In this document: in pieces, positions 7,032 through 15,542 of the stretch
How the letters are laid out: every line of letters starts with the position of its first letter
How positions within the stretch are numbered: the first letter of the stretch is position 1
Source: Pseudoxanthomonas koreensis_A
Lineage (GTDB): Bacteria; Pseudomonadota; Gammaproteobacteria; Xanthomonadales; Xanthomonadaceae
NCBI RefSeq assembly: GCF_041890415.1
Contig: NZ_CP169056.1
Location: 1,240,001 to 1,304,000, forward strand
Direction: 5' to 3'
DNA length: 64,000 nt
Translations under genes and position numbers: made by a program
The notes under the pieces: model-generated
The model's database searches: none
Seen by the model: only the letters and a program-made list of their open reading frames with translations
Told to the model about the DNA's origin: nothing

Positions 7032-8195
7032 ATGGCCCTGCCTGCCACTGACCTGTTCGATGTACGTTCGCTGCTCAGCGACGAGGAGCGTGCGGTCCAG
7101 GAGGCCGTGGCGCGCTTCACCGACGAGCGGGTGCTGCCGATCATCGGCGACTGCTTCGACCAGGGGCGCTTTCCAGCCGAGCTCGTCCCGGAGATCGCCG
7201 CGCTGGGCCTGCTTGGCGCGTCGCTGCCCGAGGACTGCGGGGGCGCTGGTCTCAATGCGGTCAGCTACGGGCTGATCTGCCAAGAGCTGGAACGTGGCGA
7301 CAGCGGCCTGCGCAGTTTCGTCAGCGTGCAGTCCTCGCTGTGCATGTATCCGATCTTCGCCTACGGCAGCCCGGAGCAGCGTAAGCGTTGGCTGCCGGAT
7401 ATGGCCGCGGGCAGGGTGATCGGCTGCTTCGGGTTGACCGAGGCGCACGGTGGATCGGACCCGGCCAACATGAAGACCCACGCGCGGCGCGATGGTGGCG
7501 ACTGGGTGATCGACGGCGCCAAGATGTGGATCACCAATGGTGGCCTGGCCGACATCGCCATCGTCTGGGCGCAGACCGGCGAGGGCATCCGCGGCTTCAT
7601 GCTGGAGAAGGGCATGCCCGGCTTCAGCGTGCAGGAAATCAAGCACAAGATGAGCCTGCGCGCCTCGGTGACATCGGCGCTGTTCTTCGATGGCGTGCGC
7701 GTGCCCGAGGCCAATCGCCTGCCCGGTGCCGCCGGGCTGAAGGGCCCGCTGGGCTGCCTGACCCAGGCCCGCTACGGCATCTCGTGGGGGCCGGTGGGCG
7801 CGGCCATCGCCTGCCTGGAGGAGGCACTGGGCTACAGCCGGGAGCGCATCCTGTTCGGGCGTCCGCTGGCGGCCACCCAGAGTGCGCAGATCAAGCTGGC
7901 CGACATGGCCCGGCGGATCACCCTTGCTCAATTGCTTGCGCTGCAGTTGGGTCGGCTCAAGGATGCCGGCACGCTGCAGCCGCAACAGGTCAGCCTGGCC
8001 AAGTGGAACAACTGCCGGATGGCCATCGACATTGCCCGCGAGTGCCGCGAGTTGCTGGGCGGCGCCGGCATCACCACCGAACACGCGGCCATCCGCCACG
8101 CACTGAACCTGGAGTCGGTGATCACCTACGAGGGCACCGAGACCGTGCACCAGTTGGTGATCGGCCGCGAGCTGACCGGGATCAGCGCGTTCTGA
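7032..8195 (+). CDS. Acyl-CoA dehydrogenase, glutaryl-CoA dehydrogenase type
   Basis: This 387-residue FAD enzyme has the three acyl-CoA dehydrogenase domains in order: the helical N-terminal domain (1-125), the beta domain with FGLTEAHGGSDPANM (about 135-150) and WITNGGLADI, and the C-terminal helical domain. The motif YEGTETVHQLVIGRELTGI near the end is the glutaryl-CoA dehydrogenase pattern, with Glu367 as candidate catalytic base. GcdH oxidises and decarboxylates glutaryl-CoA to crotonyl-CoA in lysine and tryptophan breakdown. It heads a co-directional cluster with a GNAT enzyme, a fused 2-oxoacid dehydrogenase E1 and an AsnB-type enzyme. If the E1 makes glutaryl-CoA the two would act in sequence, but that is inference. 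Confidence 0.85.
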   Translation: MALPATDLFDVRSLLSDEERAVQEAVARFTDERVLPIIGDCFDQGRFPAELVPEIAALGLLGASLPEDCGGAGLNAVSYGLICQELERGDSGLRSFVSVQSSLCMYPIFAYGSPEQRKRWLPDMAAGRVIGCFGLTEAHGGSDPANMKTHARRDGGDWVIDGAKMWITNGGLADIAIVWAQTGEGIRGFMLEKGMPGFSVQEIKHKMSLRASVTSALFFDGVRVPEANRLPGAAGLKGPLGCLTQARYGISWGPVGAAIACLEEALGYSRERILFGRPLAATQSAQIKLADMARRITLAQLLALQLGRLKDAGTLQPQQVSLAKWNNCRMAIDIARECRELLGGAGITTEHAAIRHALNLESVITYEGTETVHQLVIGRELTGISAF

Positions 8196-8244
8196 GCACA
8201 GTGGCGATGGGGTGCCAGCACAGCAGGCAGGGATCGCGCTTCGC

Positions 8245-8820
8245 ATGAACCAACCGACAAGGCATGCGCCAATGGACCTGTCCGGACTGCAACTGGAAAC
8301 ACCGCGCCTGCTGCTGCGCCTGCCGCAGCACGAGGACCTCGACGCCGTGGCCGCCTTCCTGGCCGACGAGGTCGCCACCCGCTACATCGGCGGCTCCATG
8401 CCGCGTGCGCTGGCATGGCGCAGCCTGGCGACGATGCGCGGCTCCTGGGAGCTGCAGGGGTTTGCCATGTTCTCGGTGATCGAGAAGGACAGCGGGCGCT
8501 GGGTGGGCCGGGTCGGGCCGTGGAAGCCGGAGGGCTGGCCCGGTACCGAGGTGGGCTGGAGCATCGTGCGTGAACGCTGGGGCCGCGGCTACGCGCCCGA
8601 GGCGGCGGCTGCCTGCATCGACTGGGCATTTGCCACGCTTGGCTGGGAACAGGTGATCCACACCATCGACCCGGACAACGCCGGCTCGCGCACGGTGGCA
8701 GCCAAGCTGGGCTCGCGCTTCCTGCGCATGGGCGCACTGCCCGAACCGCACCATGAGCGCGCGGTGGAAATCTGGGGCCAGTCGCGTGCGCAATGGGCAG
8801 GGCGGGAGGCGGCGGCATGA
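8245..8820 (+). CDS. GNAT acetyltransferase, RimJ/RimL type
   Basis: This 191-residue protein has the GNAT fold. LETPRLLLRLPQHEDLDAV opens the domain, GWSIVRERWGRGYAPEA carries the acetyl-CoA-binding R-x-x-G-x-G/A loop, and the tail contains TIDPDNAGSRTVAAKLG as in RimJ/RimL and other protein or small-molecule N-acetyltransferases. The substrate is unknown. ATG 8245 is preferred to an upstream GTG at 8212; ATG 8272 (MDLSGLQL) is a further possibility, and none has a strong ribosome-binding site. The TGA at 8818-8820 overlaps the ATG of the GST-like fragment, pointing to coupled translation within the operon. Confidence 0.8.
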   Translation: MNQPTRHAPMDLSGLQLETPRLLLRLPQHEDLDAVAAFLADEVATRYIGGSMPRALAWRSLATMRGSWELQGFAMFSVIEKDSGRWVGRVGPWKPEGWPGTEVGWSIVRERWGRGYAPEAAAACIDWAFATLGWEQVIHTIDPDNAGSRTVAAKLGSRFLRMGALPEPHHERAVEIWGQSRAQWAGREAAA

Positions 8821-8915
8821 TCGCCGTGCATGGCATGTCGCAGTCCGGCACCTGCTACACGCTGTTCCTGCCGCTGGCGCAGATGGGCATGGCAGCGGCG
8901 GACGGCGGCACGTGA
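8817..8915 (+). pseudogene. 32-codon remnant resembling the N-terminus of a glutathione S-transferase
   Basis: A short frame starts at an ATG overlapping the GNAT stop (ATGA) and ends in a TGA overlapping the GTG of the E1 gene (GTGA). Its product, starting MIAVHGMSQSGTCYTLFL, resembles the first beta-strand and helix of GST proteins (typically hydrophobic strand, GMSxSGNCYK, then LAL-x-QLG) and then stops. The rest of a GST is missing. It may be a deletion remnant kept because it couples translation of its neighbours, or a genuine small peptide. The similarity is judged by eye. Confidence 0.4.
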
Positions 8916-11212
8916 GCGCCGCGGCCGGCGGCGGCGAGATTGCCGCCTGGCGCCGGGGCATCGACCGCGCCGCGATCTGCGACCGCAACTTCACCGAGGC
9001 GGTACGCGACTGGCGCGGCCCCGCATCGGCTCCTCCGCGCGACGATGCCCCGGTGCTGGCAGGCAGTGCCCTGGACGTGTGCGGCTTTCGCGAGCTGTTC
9101 CAGTCGCAGTTGATCAGCCGCCACCTGGACCTGATGGCGCGCGTGCTGCGCCGCCAGGATGCGGTCTTCTACACCATCGGCAGCAGCGGCCACGAAGGCA
9201 ACGCGATGGTCGCGCGGCTGGCCCGGCCTACCGATCCGGCGTTCCTGCATTACCGCAGCGGCGCGTTCATGGCCGAGCGTGCGCGCCAGTTGCCGGGCGC
9301 GTACGGGCAGCCAATCGATCCGGTGATGGACGCGGCCCTGAGCCTTGCTGCCAGCGCCAATGACCCGGCCTCCGGAGGCCGCCACAAGGTGTGGGGCAGC
9401 AAGCCGCTGTGGGTGCTGCCGCAGACCTCCACCATCGCCTCGCATCTGCCCAAGGCGCTGGGCACGGCGCTGGCCATCGAGCACGCGCGGCGCATCGGCC
9501 ACGTGCTGCCGGTGCCGGCCGACAGCATCGCCATCTGTTCCTTCGGCGATGCCAGCGCCAACCACGCCACCGCCCAGGCCGCGTTCAACGCAGCGGCATG
9601 GAGTGCCTACCAGGGCCTGCCGGCGCCGGTGCTGTTCGTGTGCGAGGACAACGGCATCGGCATTTCGGTGCGTACCCCGGAGGGCTGGATTGCGCAACGC
9701 TTCGGCGCCATGCCGGGCCTGGATTATTTCCATGCCGACGGCCTGGACCTGGCCACCGGCTACGCCCAAGTGCGCGCTGCAGTGGAGCACTGCCGGCGCA
9801 CCCGCCGGCCGACGTTCCTGCACCTGCGCACGGTGCGGCTGATGGGCCATGCCGGGACCGATTTCGAGGTCGAGTGGCGCGACATCGCCGAGCTGTGCGC
9901 GGTGGAAGCCCACGATCCGCTGCTGCGCAGCGCGATGATCGCGCTCGAGTCCGGGCTGATGGACGCCGATGGCGTGCTGGAGGCCTACGAGGCCATGCGC
10001 CGCCGTTGCTTCGCCGCGGCGGAGGAGGCCGCCGGCCAACCCAAGCTGGCCACCCTGGCCGAGGTGGTGGCACCGCTGGCGCCGTACACGCCGGCGGCGG
10101 TGGCCGCCGAAGCGGCGCGCCGCGTGTCGCACCCGCTGCCGGCCACGCCTGCAGGCGAAGGCGCGATGCCGGCACAGGCAGCACCGCGGCACCTGACCAT
10201 CCAGATCAACCAGGCCCTGCACGAGTTGATGGCCAAGTACCCGCAGGCGCTGCTGTTCGGCGAGGACGTTGCCCGCAAGGGCGGCGTCTATACCGTGACC
10301 CGCGGGCTGCACAAGGCGTTCGGTGGCACGCGCGTGTTCAACACGCTGCTGGACGAGACCACCATCCTCGGCCTGGCCCAGGGCTACGCCAACATGGGCA
10401 TGCTGCCGCTGCCGGAGATCCAGTACCTGGCGTACTTCCACAATGCCTGCGACCAGATCCGCGGCGAGGCGGCCAGCCTGCAGTTCTTCAGCAACGGCCA
10501 GTACCGCAACCCGATGCTGGTGCGCATCGCCGGGCTGGGCTACCAGCGCGGGTTCGGCGGCCATTTCCACAACGACAATTCCATCGCCGCGCTGCGCGAC
10601 ATCCCGGGCATCGTGGTCGGCTGTGCGTCGCGTGGGGACGATGCGGTGGAGATGCTGCGCACCCTGGCGGCGATGGCCATCGTGGACGGGCGGGTGGCCG
10701 TGTTCCTGGAACCCATCGCCCTGTACATGACCAAGGACCTGTACGCGCCCGGCGATGGTGGCTGGCTGTTCCCCTACCCGGAGCAGGGCCGCGCGATGGT
10801 CCCCGGCCAGGGCCGTGTGTACGCGGTGGACGATGGCAACGGCTGCGACGACCTTGTCATTTTCACCTATGGCAACGGCGTGCCGATGAGCCTGCGCGCC
10901 GCGCGCCGGATCGAAGCCGCACACGGCTGGAGCGTGCGCGTGGTCGACCTGCGCTGGCTGGTGCCGCTGGACACGGCGTTCATCGTCGAGCAGGCACGCC
11001 GCGGCCGGCGTATCCTGATCGTTGACGAAGGGCGGCGCAGTGCCGGGGTGGGTGAGGGCGTGGTGACGGCAATCATCGAGGGCGGCTTTGGCGGGCGCCC
11101 GTTCGGCCGCGTCGTGGGCGCAGACACCTTTACCCCGCTGGCGGGCGCCGCCCTGCTGGTGATCCCGTGCGAGGACGACATCGTCGCCGCCGCCGCGAAG
11201 CTGGACGCCTGA
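8912..11212 (+). CDS. 2-oxoacid dehydrogenase E1, alpha and beta subunits fused
   Basis: This 766-residue thiamine diphosphate enzyme has both E1 chains on one polypeptide. The alpha half (about 1-400) has GSSGHEGNAM, and CSFGDASANHATAQAAFN with VCEDNGIGIS as the ThDP/Mg site; the usual GDG reads GDA here. The beta half (about 430-766) has FGEDVARKGGVYTVT, VFNTLLDETTILGLAQGYA and HFHNDNSIAALRDIPG. I chose GTG 8912 because it overlaps the preceding stop and begins just before the first alpha-domain sequence; the ATG-less extension upstream is antisense-like filler. No E2 or E3 gene is nearby, so it must use subunits encoded elsewhere or act alone. Candidate substrates are branched-chain 2-oxoacids or 2-oxoadipate. 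The next gene begins 3 nt after the stop. Confidence 0.8.
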   Translation: MSAAAGGGEIAAWRRGIDRAAICDRNFTEAVRDWRGPASAPPRDDAPVLAGSALDVCGFRELFQSQLISRHLDLMARVLRRQDAVFYTIGSSGHEGNAMVARLARPTDPAFLHYRSGAFMAERARQLPGAYGQPIDPVMDAALSLAASANDPASGGRHKVWGSKPLWVLPQTSTIASHLPKALGTALAIEHARRIGHVLPVPADSIAICSFGDASANHATAQAAFNAAAWSAYQGLPAPVLFVCEDNGIGISVRTPEGWIAQRFGAMPGLDYFHADGLDLATGYAQVRAAVEHCRRTRRPTFLHLRTVRLMGHAGTDFEVEWRDIAELCAVEAHDPLLRSAMIALESGLMDADGVLEAYEAMRRRCFAAAEEAAGQPKLATLAEVVAPLAPYTPAAVAAEAARRVSHPLPATPAGEGAMPAQAAPRHLTIQINQALHELMAKYPQALLFGEDVARKGGVYTVTRGLHKAFGGTRVFNTLLDETTILGLAQGYANMGMLPLPEIQYLAYFHNACDQIRGEAASLQFFSNGQYRNPMLVRIAGLGYQRGFGGHFHNDNSIAALRDIPGIVVGCASRGDDAVEMLRTLAAMAIVDGRVAVFLEPIALYMTKDLYAPGDGGWLFPYPEQGRAMVPGQGRVYAVDDGNGCDDLVIFTYGNGVPMSLRAARRIEAAHGWSVRVVDLRWLVPLDTAFIVEQARRGRRILIVDEGRRSAGVGEGVVTAIIEGGFGGRPFGRVVGADTFTPLAGAALLVIPCEDDIVAAAAKLDA

Positions 11213-11215
11213 CCG

Positions 11216-13168
11216 ATGTGCGGGCTGACCGGACTGCTGCTTGCGCAGCCACGGATGCACGGCGATGCGCTGGCCGCACAGGTGCAGGACATGGCCGCCA
11301 CGATGCCGCATCGTGGCCCCGACGATGCCGGATACTGGATTGACGGCCAGGCCGGGATCGCACTGGGCCATCGCCGCCTGAGCATCCTCGACCTGTCGCC
11401 GCTGGGGCAGCAGCCCATGGTGTCGGCCGATGGTCGCTACGTGCTGGCGCTCAACGGCGAGATCTACAACCACCCGGCATTGCGTGCCGCGCTGGCCGCG
11501 CTCGGCCACCGCTTCCGCGGCCGCTCCGATACCGAGGTGCTGCTGGCCGCGATTGCCGAATGGGGCGTGGAGGACGTGCTGCCGCGTTGCAACGGCATGT
11601 TCGCCATCGCCCTGTGGGACCGGCGCGAACGCAGCCTGTGGCTGGCCCGCGACCGGGTCGGCAAGAAGCCGCTGTACTACGGCTGGGCCGGCGATGCGCT
11701 GGTGTTCGGTTCCGAGCTCAAGGCGCTGTGGCGGTACCCGGGGTTCGACAACGGGGTCAACCGCGATGCGCTGACCCTGCTGCTGCGGCTGGGCTACATC
11801 CCGGCGCCGCACTGCATCCACGAGGGCGCGTTCAAGATGATGCCCGGCTGCCTGCTGCGGCTGGACGCGGCCGCGGTGGCCGCAGGCGCGCACGCGCACG
11901 ATCCGCAGCGCGCACAGCACCGCTGGTGGGACGCGGGCGAACGCATGCGCGCCGCGCTGGACACGCCCTTCGCCGCCGGCGTGGCCGAGGCCGAATCCAG
12001 GCTTGATGAACTGCTGCGCGATGCGGTCGGGCTGCGCCGGGTGGCCGATGTGCCGGTGGGCGTGTTCCTGTCCGGCGGCACCGATTCGTCGACCGTGGCC
12101 GCGTTGATGCAGGCGCAGAGCGAGCGCCCGGTGCGCAGCTTCACCATCGGCTTCAGTGGGTCGCGCCACGACGAGGCCCCGGACGCGGCGCAGGTGGCGC
12201 GGCACCTCGGCACCGACCACACCGAACTCTACGTGAGCGGGTCCGATGCCTCGGCGCTGGTCCCGGGGCTGGCGGCGATGTTCGACGAGCCCTTCGCCGA
12301 CGCTTCCCAGGTGCCCACCGCGCTGGTGTGCCAGCTGGCCCGGCGCGAGGTTGCGGTGGCGCTGTCCGGCGATGGCGGCGATGAACTGTTCTTCGGCTAT
12401 GGCCGCTACCAGCGCGCGCTGCGCAACTGGGCCATCCTCGGCCGCATCCCGCGGCCGCTGCGCGGCCTGCTGGCACGCCTGCCCGGCGCGCGCGGCGAAG
12501 GGTCGCGCACGGGTGGCGCCGCCGCGCTGCTGGCGGAAATGGGCGCACGCGGGATCGGCGACGTGTACCGCAACCGGGTCTCGCGCTGGCGCGAGCCCGC
12601 CGCGGTGGTGATCGGCGCGCGCGAGCCGGACACGGTCTATCGTCAGGCCGATCCGCTGGGCATGCCCGGGCGCGAGGCCGAGGCGATGATGCTGGCCGAC
12701 TTCCTGGCCTATCTGCCCGACGACCTGCTGTGCAAGGTGGACCGCACCAGCATGGCGGTAAGCCTGGAGGCGCGCGCACCGTTGCTGGACTGGCGCGTCG
12801 TGGAGTTTGCCTGGTCCCTGCCGCAGGACATGAAGCTGCGCGACGGCACCAGCAAGTACCTGCTCAAGCGCGTGCTGCGCCGCTACCTGCCCGATGCGAT
12901 GGTCGACCGCGGCAAGCGCGGTTTCGGCGCCCCGGTCGGCGACTGGCTGGGCGGCGACCTGGCCGGGTGGGCGGCGGATTTGCTGGAGCCGCAGCGCCTG
13001 CGAAACGAGGGGGTCCTGGTCCCGGAACTGGTTGGGGATGTCTGGCAGCGTTTCCGCGGTGGCGAGCGCAAATGGCACACGCACCTGTGGACGGTGCTGA
13101 TGTTCCAGGCCTGGCACGCGCACTGGCGCGCCAGTCGCGCCGGCATCGGCGGCCAGGGCGCGGGGTAG
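11216..13168 (+). CDS. asnB: Asparagine synthase (glutamine-hydrolysing), AsnB type
   Basis: The 650-residue enzyme has an N-terminal class II glutaminase domain whose nucleophile is Cys2 (MCGLTG), with MPHRGPDDAGYW and LNGEIYNH as further glutaminase motifs. A synthetase domain follows with the ATP pyrophosphatase loop LSGGTDSSTVAAL (about residues 285-297) and SGDGGDELFFGYGRY. It makes asparagine from aspartate, glutamine and ATP, or amidates another acid if it belongs to one of the specialised subfamilies. It lies 3 nt after the E1 gene as last member of the operon. An AsnB beside E1 and GcdH-like enzymes is unusual for plain asparagine supply, so a dedicated substrate is possible. Confidence 0.85.
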   Translation: MCGLTGLLLAQPRMHGDALAAQVQDMAATMPHRGPDDAGYWIDGQAGIALGHRRLSILDLSPLGQQPMVSADGRYVLALNGEIYNHPALRAALAALGHRFRGRSDTEVLLAAIAEWGVEDVLPRCNGMFAIALWDRRERSLWLARDRVGKKPLYYGWAGDALVFGSELKALWRYPGFDNGVNRDALTLLLRLGYIPAPHCIHEGAFKMMPGCLLRLDAAAVAAGAHAHDPQRAQHRWWDAGERMRAALDTPFAAGVAEAESRLDELLRDAVGLRRVADVPVGVFLSGGTDSSTVAALMQAQSERPVRSFTIGFSGSRHDEAPDAAQVARHLGTDHTELYVSGSDASALVPGLAAMFDEPFADASQVPTALVCQLARREVAVALSGDGGDELFFGYGRYQRALRNWAILGRIPRPLRGLLARLPGARGEGSRTGGAAALLAEMGARGIGDVYRNRVSRWREPAAVVIGAREPDTVYRQADPLGMPGREAEAMMLADFLAYLPDDLLCKVDRTSMAVSLEARAPLLDWRVVEFAWSLPQDMKLRDGTSKYLLKRVLRRYLPDAMVDRGKRGFGAPVGDWLGGDLAGWAADLLEPQRLRNEGVLVPELVGDVWQRFRGGERKWHTHLWTVLMFQAWHAHWRASRAGIGGQGAG

Positions 13169-13261
13169 CGCGGCGGCCACCGGCCCTTGCTGGGGCCTTC
13201 ACTCCATGCGCGCAGGTGCAGGCCTAGCATCGATGGCCTGTCCCCCAGCAGGAGAACGGCG

Positions 13262-13816
13262 ATGGACAAGCCCAGGGTGGTGGTGTTCGTCGGCAGTCTG
13301 CGCAAGGCCTCGTACAACCGGCAACTGGCCCGTGCACTGGAGCGCCTGGGCGAGGACCGGCTGCAGTTCGAGTACGTGGACCTTCGCGTGCTGCCGCTGT
13401 ACGACCAGGACTCCGATGACGACTATCCGGCGGCCGGCACCGCGCTGAAGGAGCAGGTACGCGGCGCCGACGCGGTGTTGTTCGTTACCCCGGAGTACAA
13501 CCGTTCGGTCCCCGGCGTGCTCAAGAACGCGATCGACATCGCCTCGCGCCCGTATGGCGACAGCGCCTTCGCCGGGCTGCCGGCGGCGTTGGCCGGTGCC
13601 TCGGTCGGTGCGATCGGCACGGCCATGGCCCAACAGCACCTGCGCAATATCCTGTCCTATCTGGACGTGGCGGTGATGCCGCAGCCGGAGGTCTACATCC
13701 ACTTCAGCGAGGAGCTGGTCGATGAAGAAGGCAAGATCACCCGGCAGGACACCCGCGAGTTCCTGGAGGATTTCGTCGACCGCTTCGTGGAATGGATCGA
13801 ACGCTGGCGCGGATGA
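13262..13816 (+). CDS. NADPH-dependent FMN reductase family protein
   Basis: This 184-residue flavodoxin-fold protein carries the phosphate-binding loop FVGSLRKASYNRQLA at its N-terminus and the signature TPEYNRSVPGVLKNAIDI at about 75-95, both diagnostic for the NADPH_FMN_reductase family (SsuE/ChrR/azoreductase-like). It probably transfers electrons from NADPH to flavin, quinones or metal oxyanions in the cytoplasm. ATG 13262 is fixed by AGGAG at 13250-13254 with 7-nt spacing; an earlier ATG at 13187 has no such site. It lies 93 bp after asnB and converges with the minus-strand gene that follows. Confidence 0.88.
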   Translation: MDKPRVVVFVGSLRKASYNRQLARALERLGEDRLQFEYVDLRVLPLYDQDSDDDYPAAGTALKEQVRGADAVLFVTPEYNRSVPGVLKNAIDIASRPYGDSAFAGLPAALAGASVGAIGTAMAQQHLRNILSYLDVAVMPQPEVYIHFSEELVDEEGKITRQDTREFLEDFVDRFVEWIERWRG

Positions 13817-13924
13817 AGCGTGTGTCTGCCCGGGCCCGGTGGTGATCGCGCGCGTTGGCGCCCAGTGCGGACGTGAACGCCGAGGCCTGTGACCGCGCAC
13901 CGCCGGCCATATGATGGCTGGCAG

Positions 13925-15229
13925 CTAGTCGATCCGGCTCAGGGTGTAATGGACCATCGGTGAGCCGTGCCGCAGCAGGGTGAGCTGGCGGCCGTCGCCA
14001 CTGAGCTTGACGTCCATGACCTCGCTGGCCGGCTGGCCGGCCCAGTCGTAGCGCGTCAGCAGGCGCTGCCCATCCACTGCGTAGGTGCCACGCACGGCGT
14101 TGAGGATGCCGCCGATATAGAGATCCTGCTCGTAGCGGCCGTCCGCACCCAGGGTCAGGGTGCCGGTGGCATCGACATTGGTGCTGCCGGTGCTGTCCTG
14201 GAAGGCGATGGCCTCGAAACGCCAGCGGTTCACCAGGACAGCCGCGATCTGCGGTGATGGTGCGGGCGCGACAGGTGCAACGGGTGCGGATGGCACCGGT
14301 GCAGGCCGCGCTACCGGCGGATTGCCCGGTGCGGCCGGCGTGGTGGGCGTGGCCGGCAGGGTCGGTGCGGTGGGTGCCGGCGGGGGTGCGGTGGGTTGCG
14401 GTTGCGTCGCCGCACCCGCGCCCTGCCACTGCACGCCGAGTGGATTGGATGCGCTGCCGCCTGCGGCAGGCACTGGAGCCGATGCGGCCTGGCCCTGCCA
14501 TTGCACGTCCAGGGGGGCGGAGCCGTTGGCCGGTACCGGCGGCGGCTGGCCCGCAGCCGGGGCAGGAGCCGTGCCGGGCAGGGCGCGCAGCCGCGCGGCA
14601 TCGACCCATTCGTCCCAGTTGCTGCCGTAGCCGTCGTAGCCAACCCGGTAGCGGCCATCGGCCGCTTCATGGATGCGGCCCGGGAACCAGCGGCCGTTCC
14701 AGAGGATCTCGACGCCTGCACCGGCGGCCCAGGCCGGCGCGGAACCGGTCGATGACGCCTTCGCACCGCCGGACAGGCGGGTGCCGGTGGCGGCGTGGCC
14801 ACCGACCCCGCCGAACAGCACGATCAGCTGGTCGGCGTCGCTGCGGTGGAATTCGTATTCGTCGCCGCTGGCGTGGCGCAGCCGGTAGTAGCGGCGACCG
14901 GGCTGGTGGTACCAAGGCCGCACTTCTTCCAGCCGCCCGGATGCGTTGCCCCAGCGGTAACGGCCATCGGCGGCGATGTCCAGCCGGTTCATTGCCGCAC
15001 CGGGCTGGTAGTTGCGGTACACGGCGCGGCCGTCGCTGCTGTAGGTCACCGATCCTGGAATCCACACGTCCCAGGCGCCGGTCAGCGCCCGGTCCAGGCG
15101 GGCGGGATTGGCAACCGCCTCTGCGCGTTGCATGCGCGCCGGGTCGATGATCTCGTTGGCCGCCAGCGGAGCGATGGTCGCGATGGCCGCTGCAGCGGCG
15201 GCCAGGGCCAGGGTCAGGAAGCGGTCCAT
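13925..15229 (-). CDS. Exported protein with Tudor/agenet-like segment and lipocalin-like ends
   Basis: The protein has 434 residues. An N-terminal signal peptide (hydrophobic alanine run, then APLAANE at about 20-26) sends it out of the cytoplasm. Residues about 45-150 contain the beta-rich pattern GRYRWGNASGRLEEVRPW. Around 172-215 the segment VEILWNGRWFPGRI followed by YRVGYDGYGSNWDEWV looks like a Tudor-knot/agenet barrel, a fold better known from chromatin readers. A Pro/Ala/Thr-rich linker (about 220-325) contains repeats of the form PLDVQWQGQ and PLGVQWQGA. The C-terminal 105 residues (GTLTLGADGRYEQDLYIGG…) form another beta domain. Function unknown; a cell-surface or periplasmic binding protein is plausible. 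Confidence 0.6.
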   Translation of the reverse strand: MDRFLTLALAAAAAAIATIAPLAANEIIDPARMQRAEAVANPARLDRALTGAWDVWIPGSVTYSSDGRAVYRNYQPGAAMNRLDIAADGRYRWGNASGRLEEVRPWYHQPGRRYYRLRHASGDEYEFHRSDADQLIVLFGGVGGHAATGTRLSGGAKASSTGSAPAWAAGAGVEILWNGRWFPGRIHEAADGRYRVGYDGYGSNWDEWVDAARLRALPGTAPAPAAGQPPPVPANGSAPLDVQWQGQAASAPVPAAGGSASNPLGVQWQGAGAATQPQPTAPPPAPTAPTLPATPTTPAAPGNPPVARPAPVPSAPVAPVAPAPSPQIAAVLVNRWRFEAIAFQDSTGSTNVDATGTLTLGADGRYEQDLYIGGILNAVRGTYAVDGQRLLTRYDWAGQPASEVMDVKLSGDGRQLTLLRHGSPMVHYTLSRID

Positions 15230-15542
15230 GTCGTCTCGGGTCCTGGAGCAGGGATCGCCGCCAGTCTAGGCAGCGGGCGCACACGGGCGTCCTGATCCTG
15301 ATCAAGCCAGGCCGCGATGCCTGGGCCACGATCCGAAGCACACAGGCTGCGGCCCCGGGTTGCATGCACGTGCCCCCTGTGGCGGGCCGGCGAGGCCATT
15401 GCTGCCGCTATACTGCCCGGTCCGACGCCGTTTCGACGGTGCAGCCGCCATCGTGGGATCAACCACTTGGCGTGCTTTCCGGAGACATGACTTCAACCCG
15501 GTGGCGCCTCAGCCGCGCCACCCCCGGGGAACCGACTGCCGC
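15230..15542. other. Intergenic region between the Tudor-like gene and smc
   Basis: These 313 bp separate divergently transcribed genes and must hold both promoters. A TATACT hexamer at 15409-15414 could be the -10 box for smc, giving a leader of about 120 nt; no good -35 box is visible 17 bp upstream of it. No small gene with a ribosome-binding site was found. Confidence 0.4.

Noticed and set aside
8855..13180. 1441-residue minus-strand frame antisense to the E1 and asnB genes
   Set aside because: It has no recognisable domain, only His/Gln/Arg/Ala-rich sequence, and lies opposite two genes with clear families. Long antisense frames are normal in DNA of this GC content.
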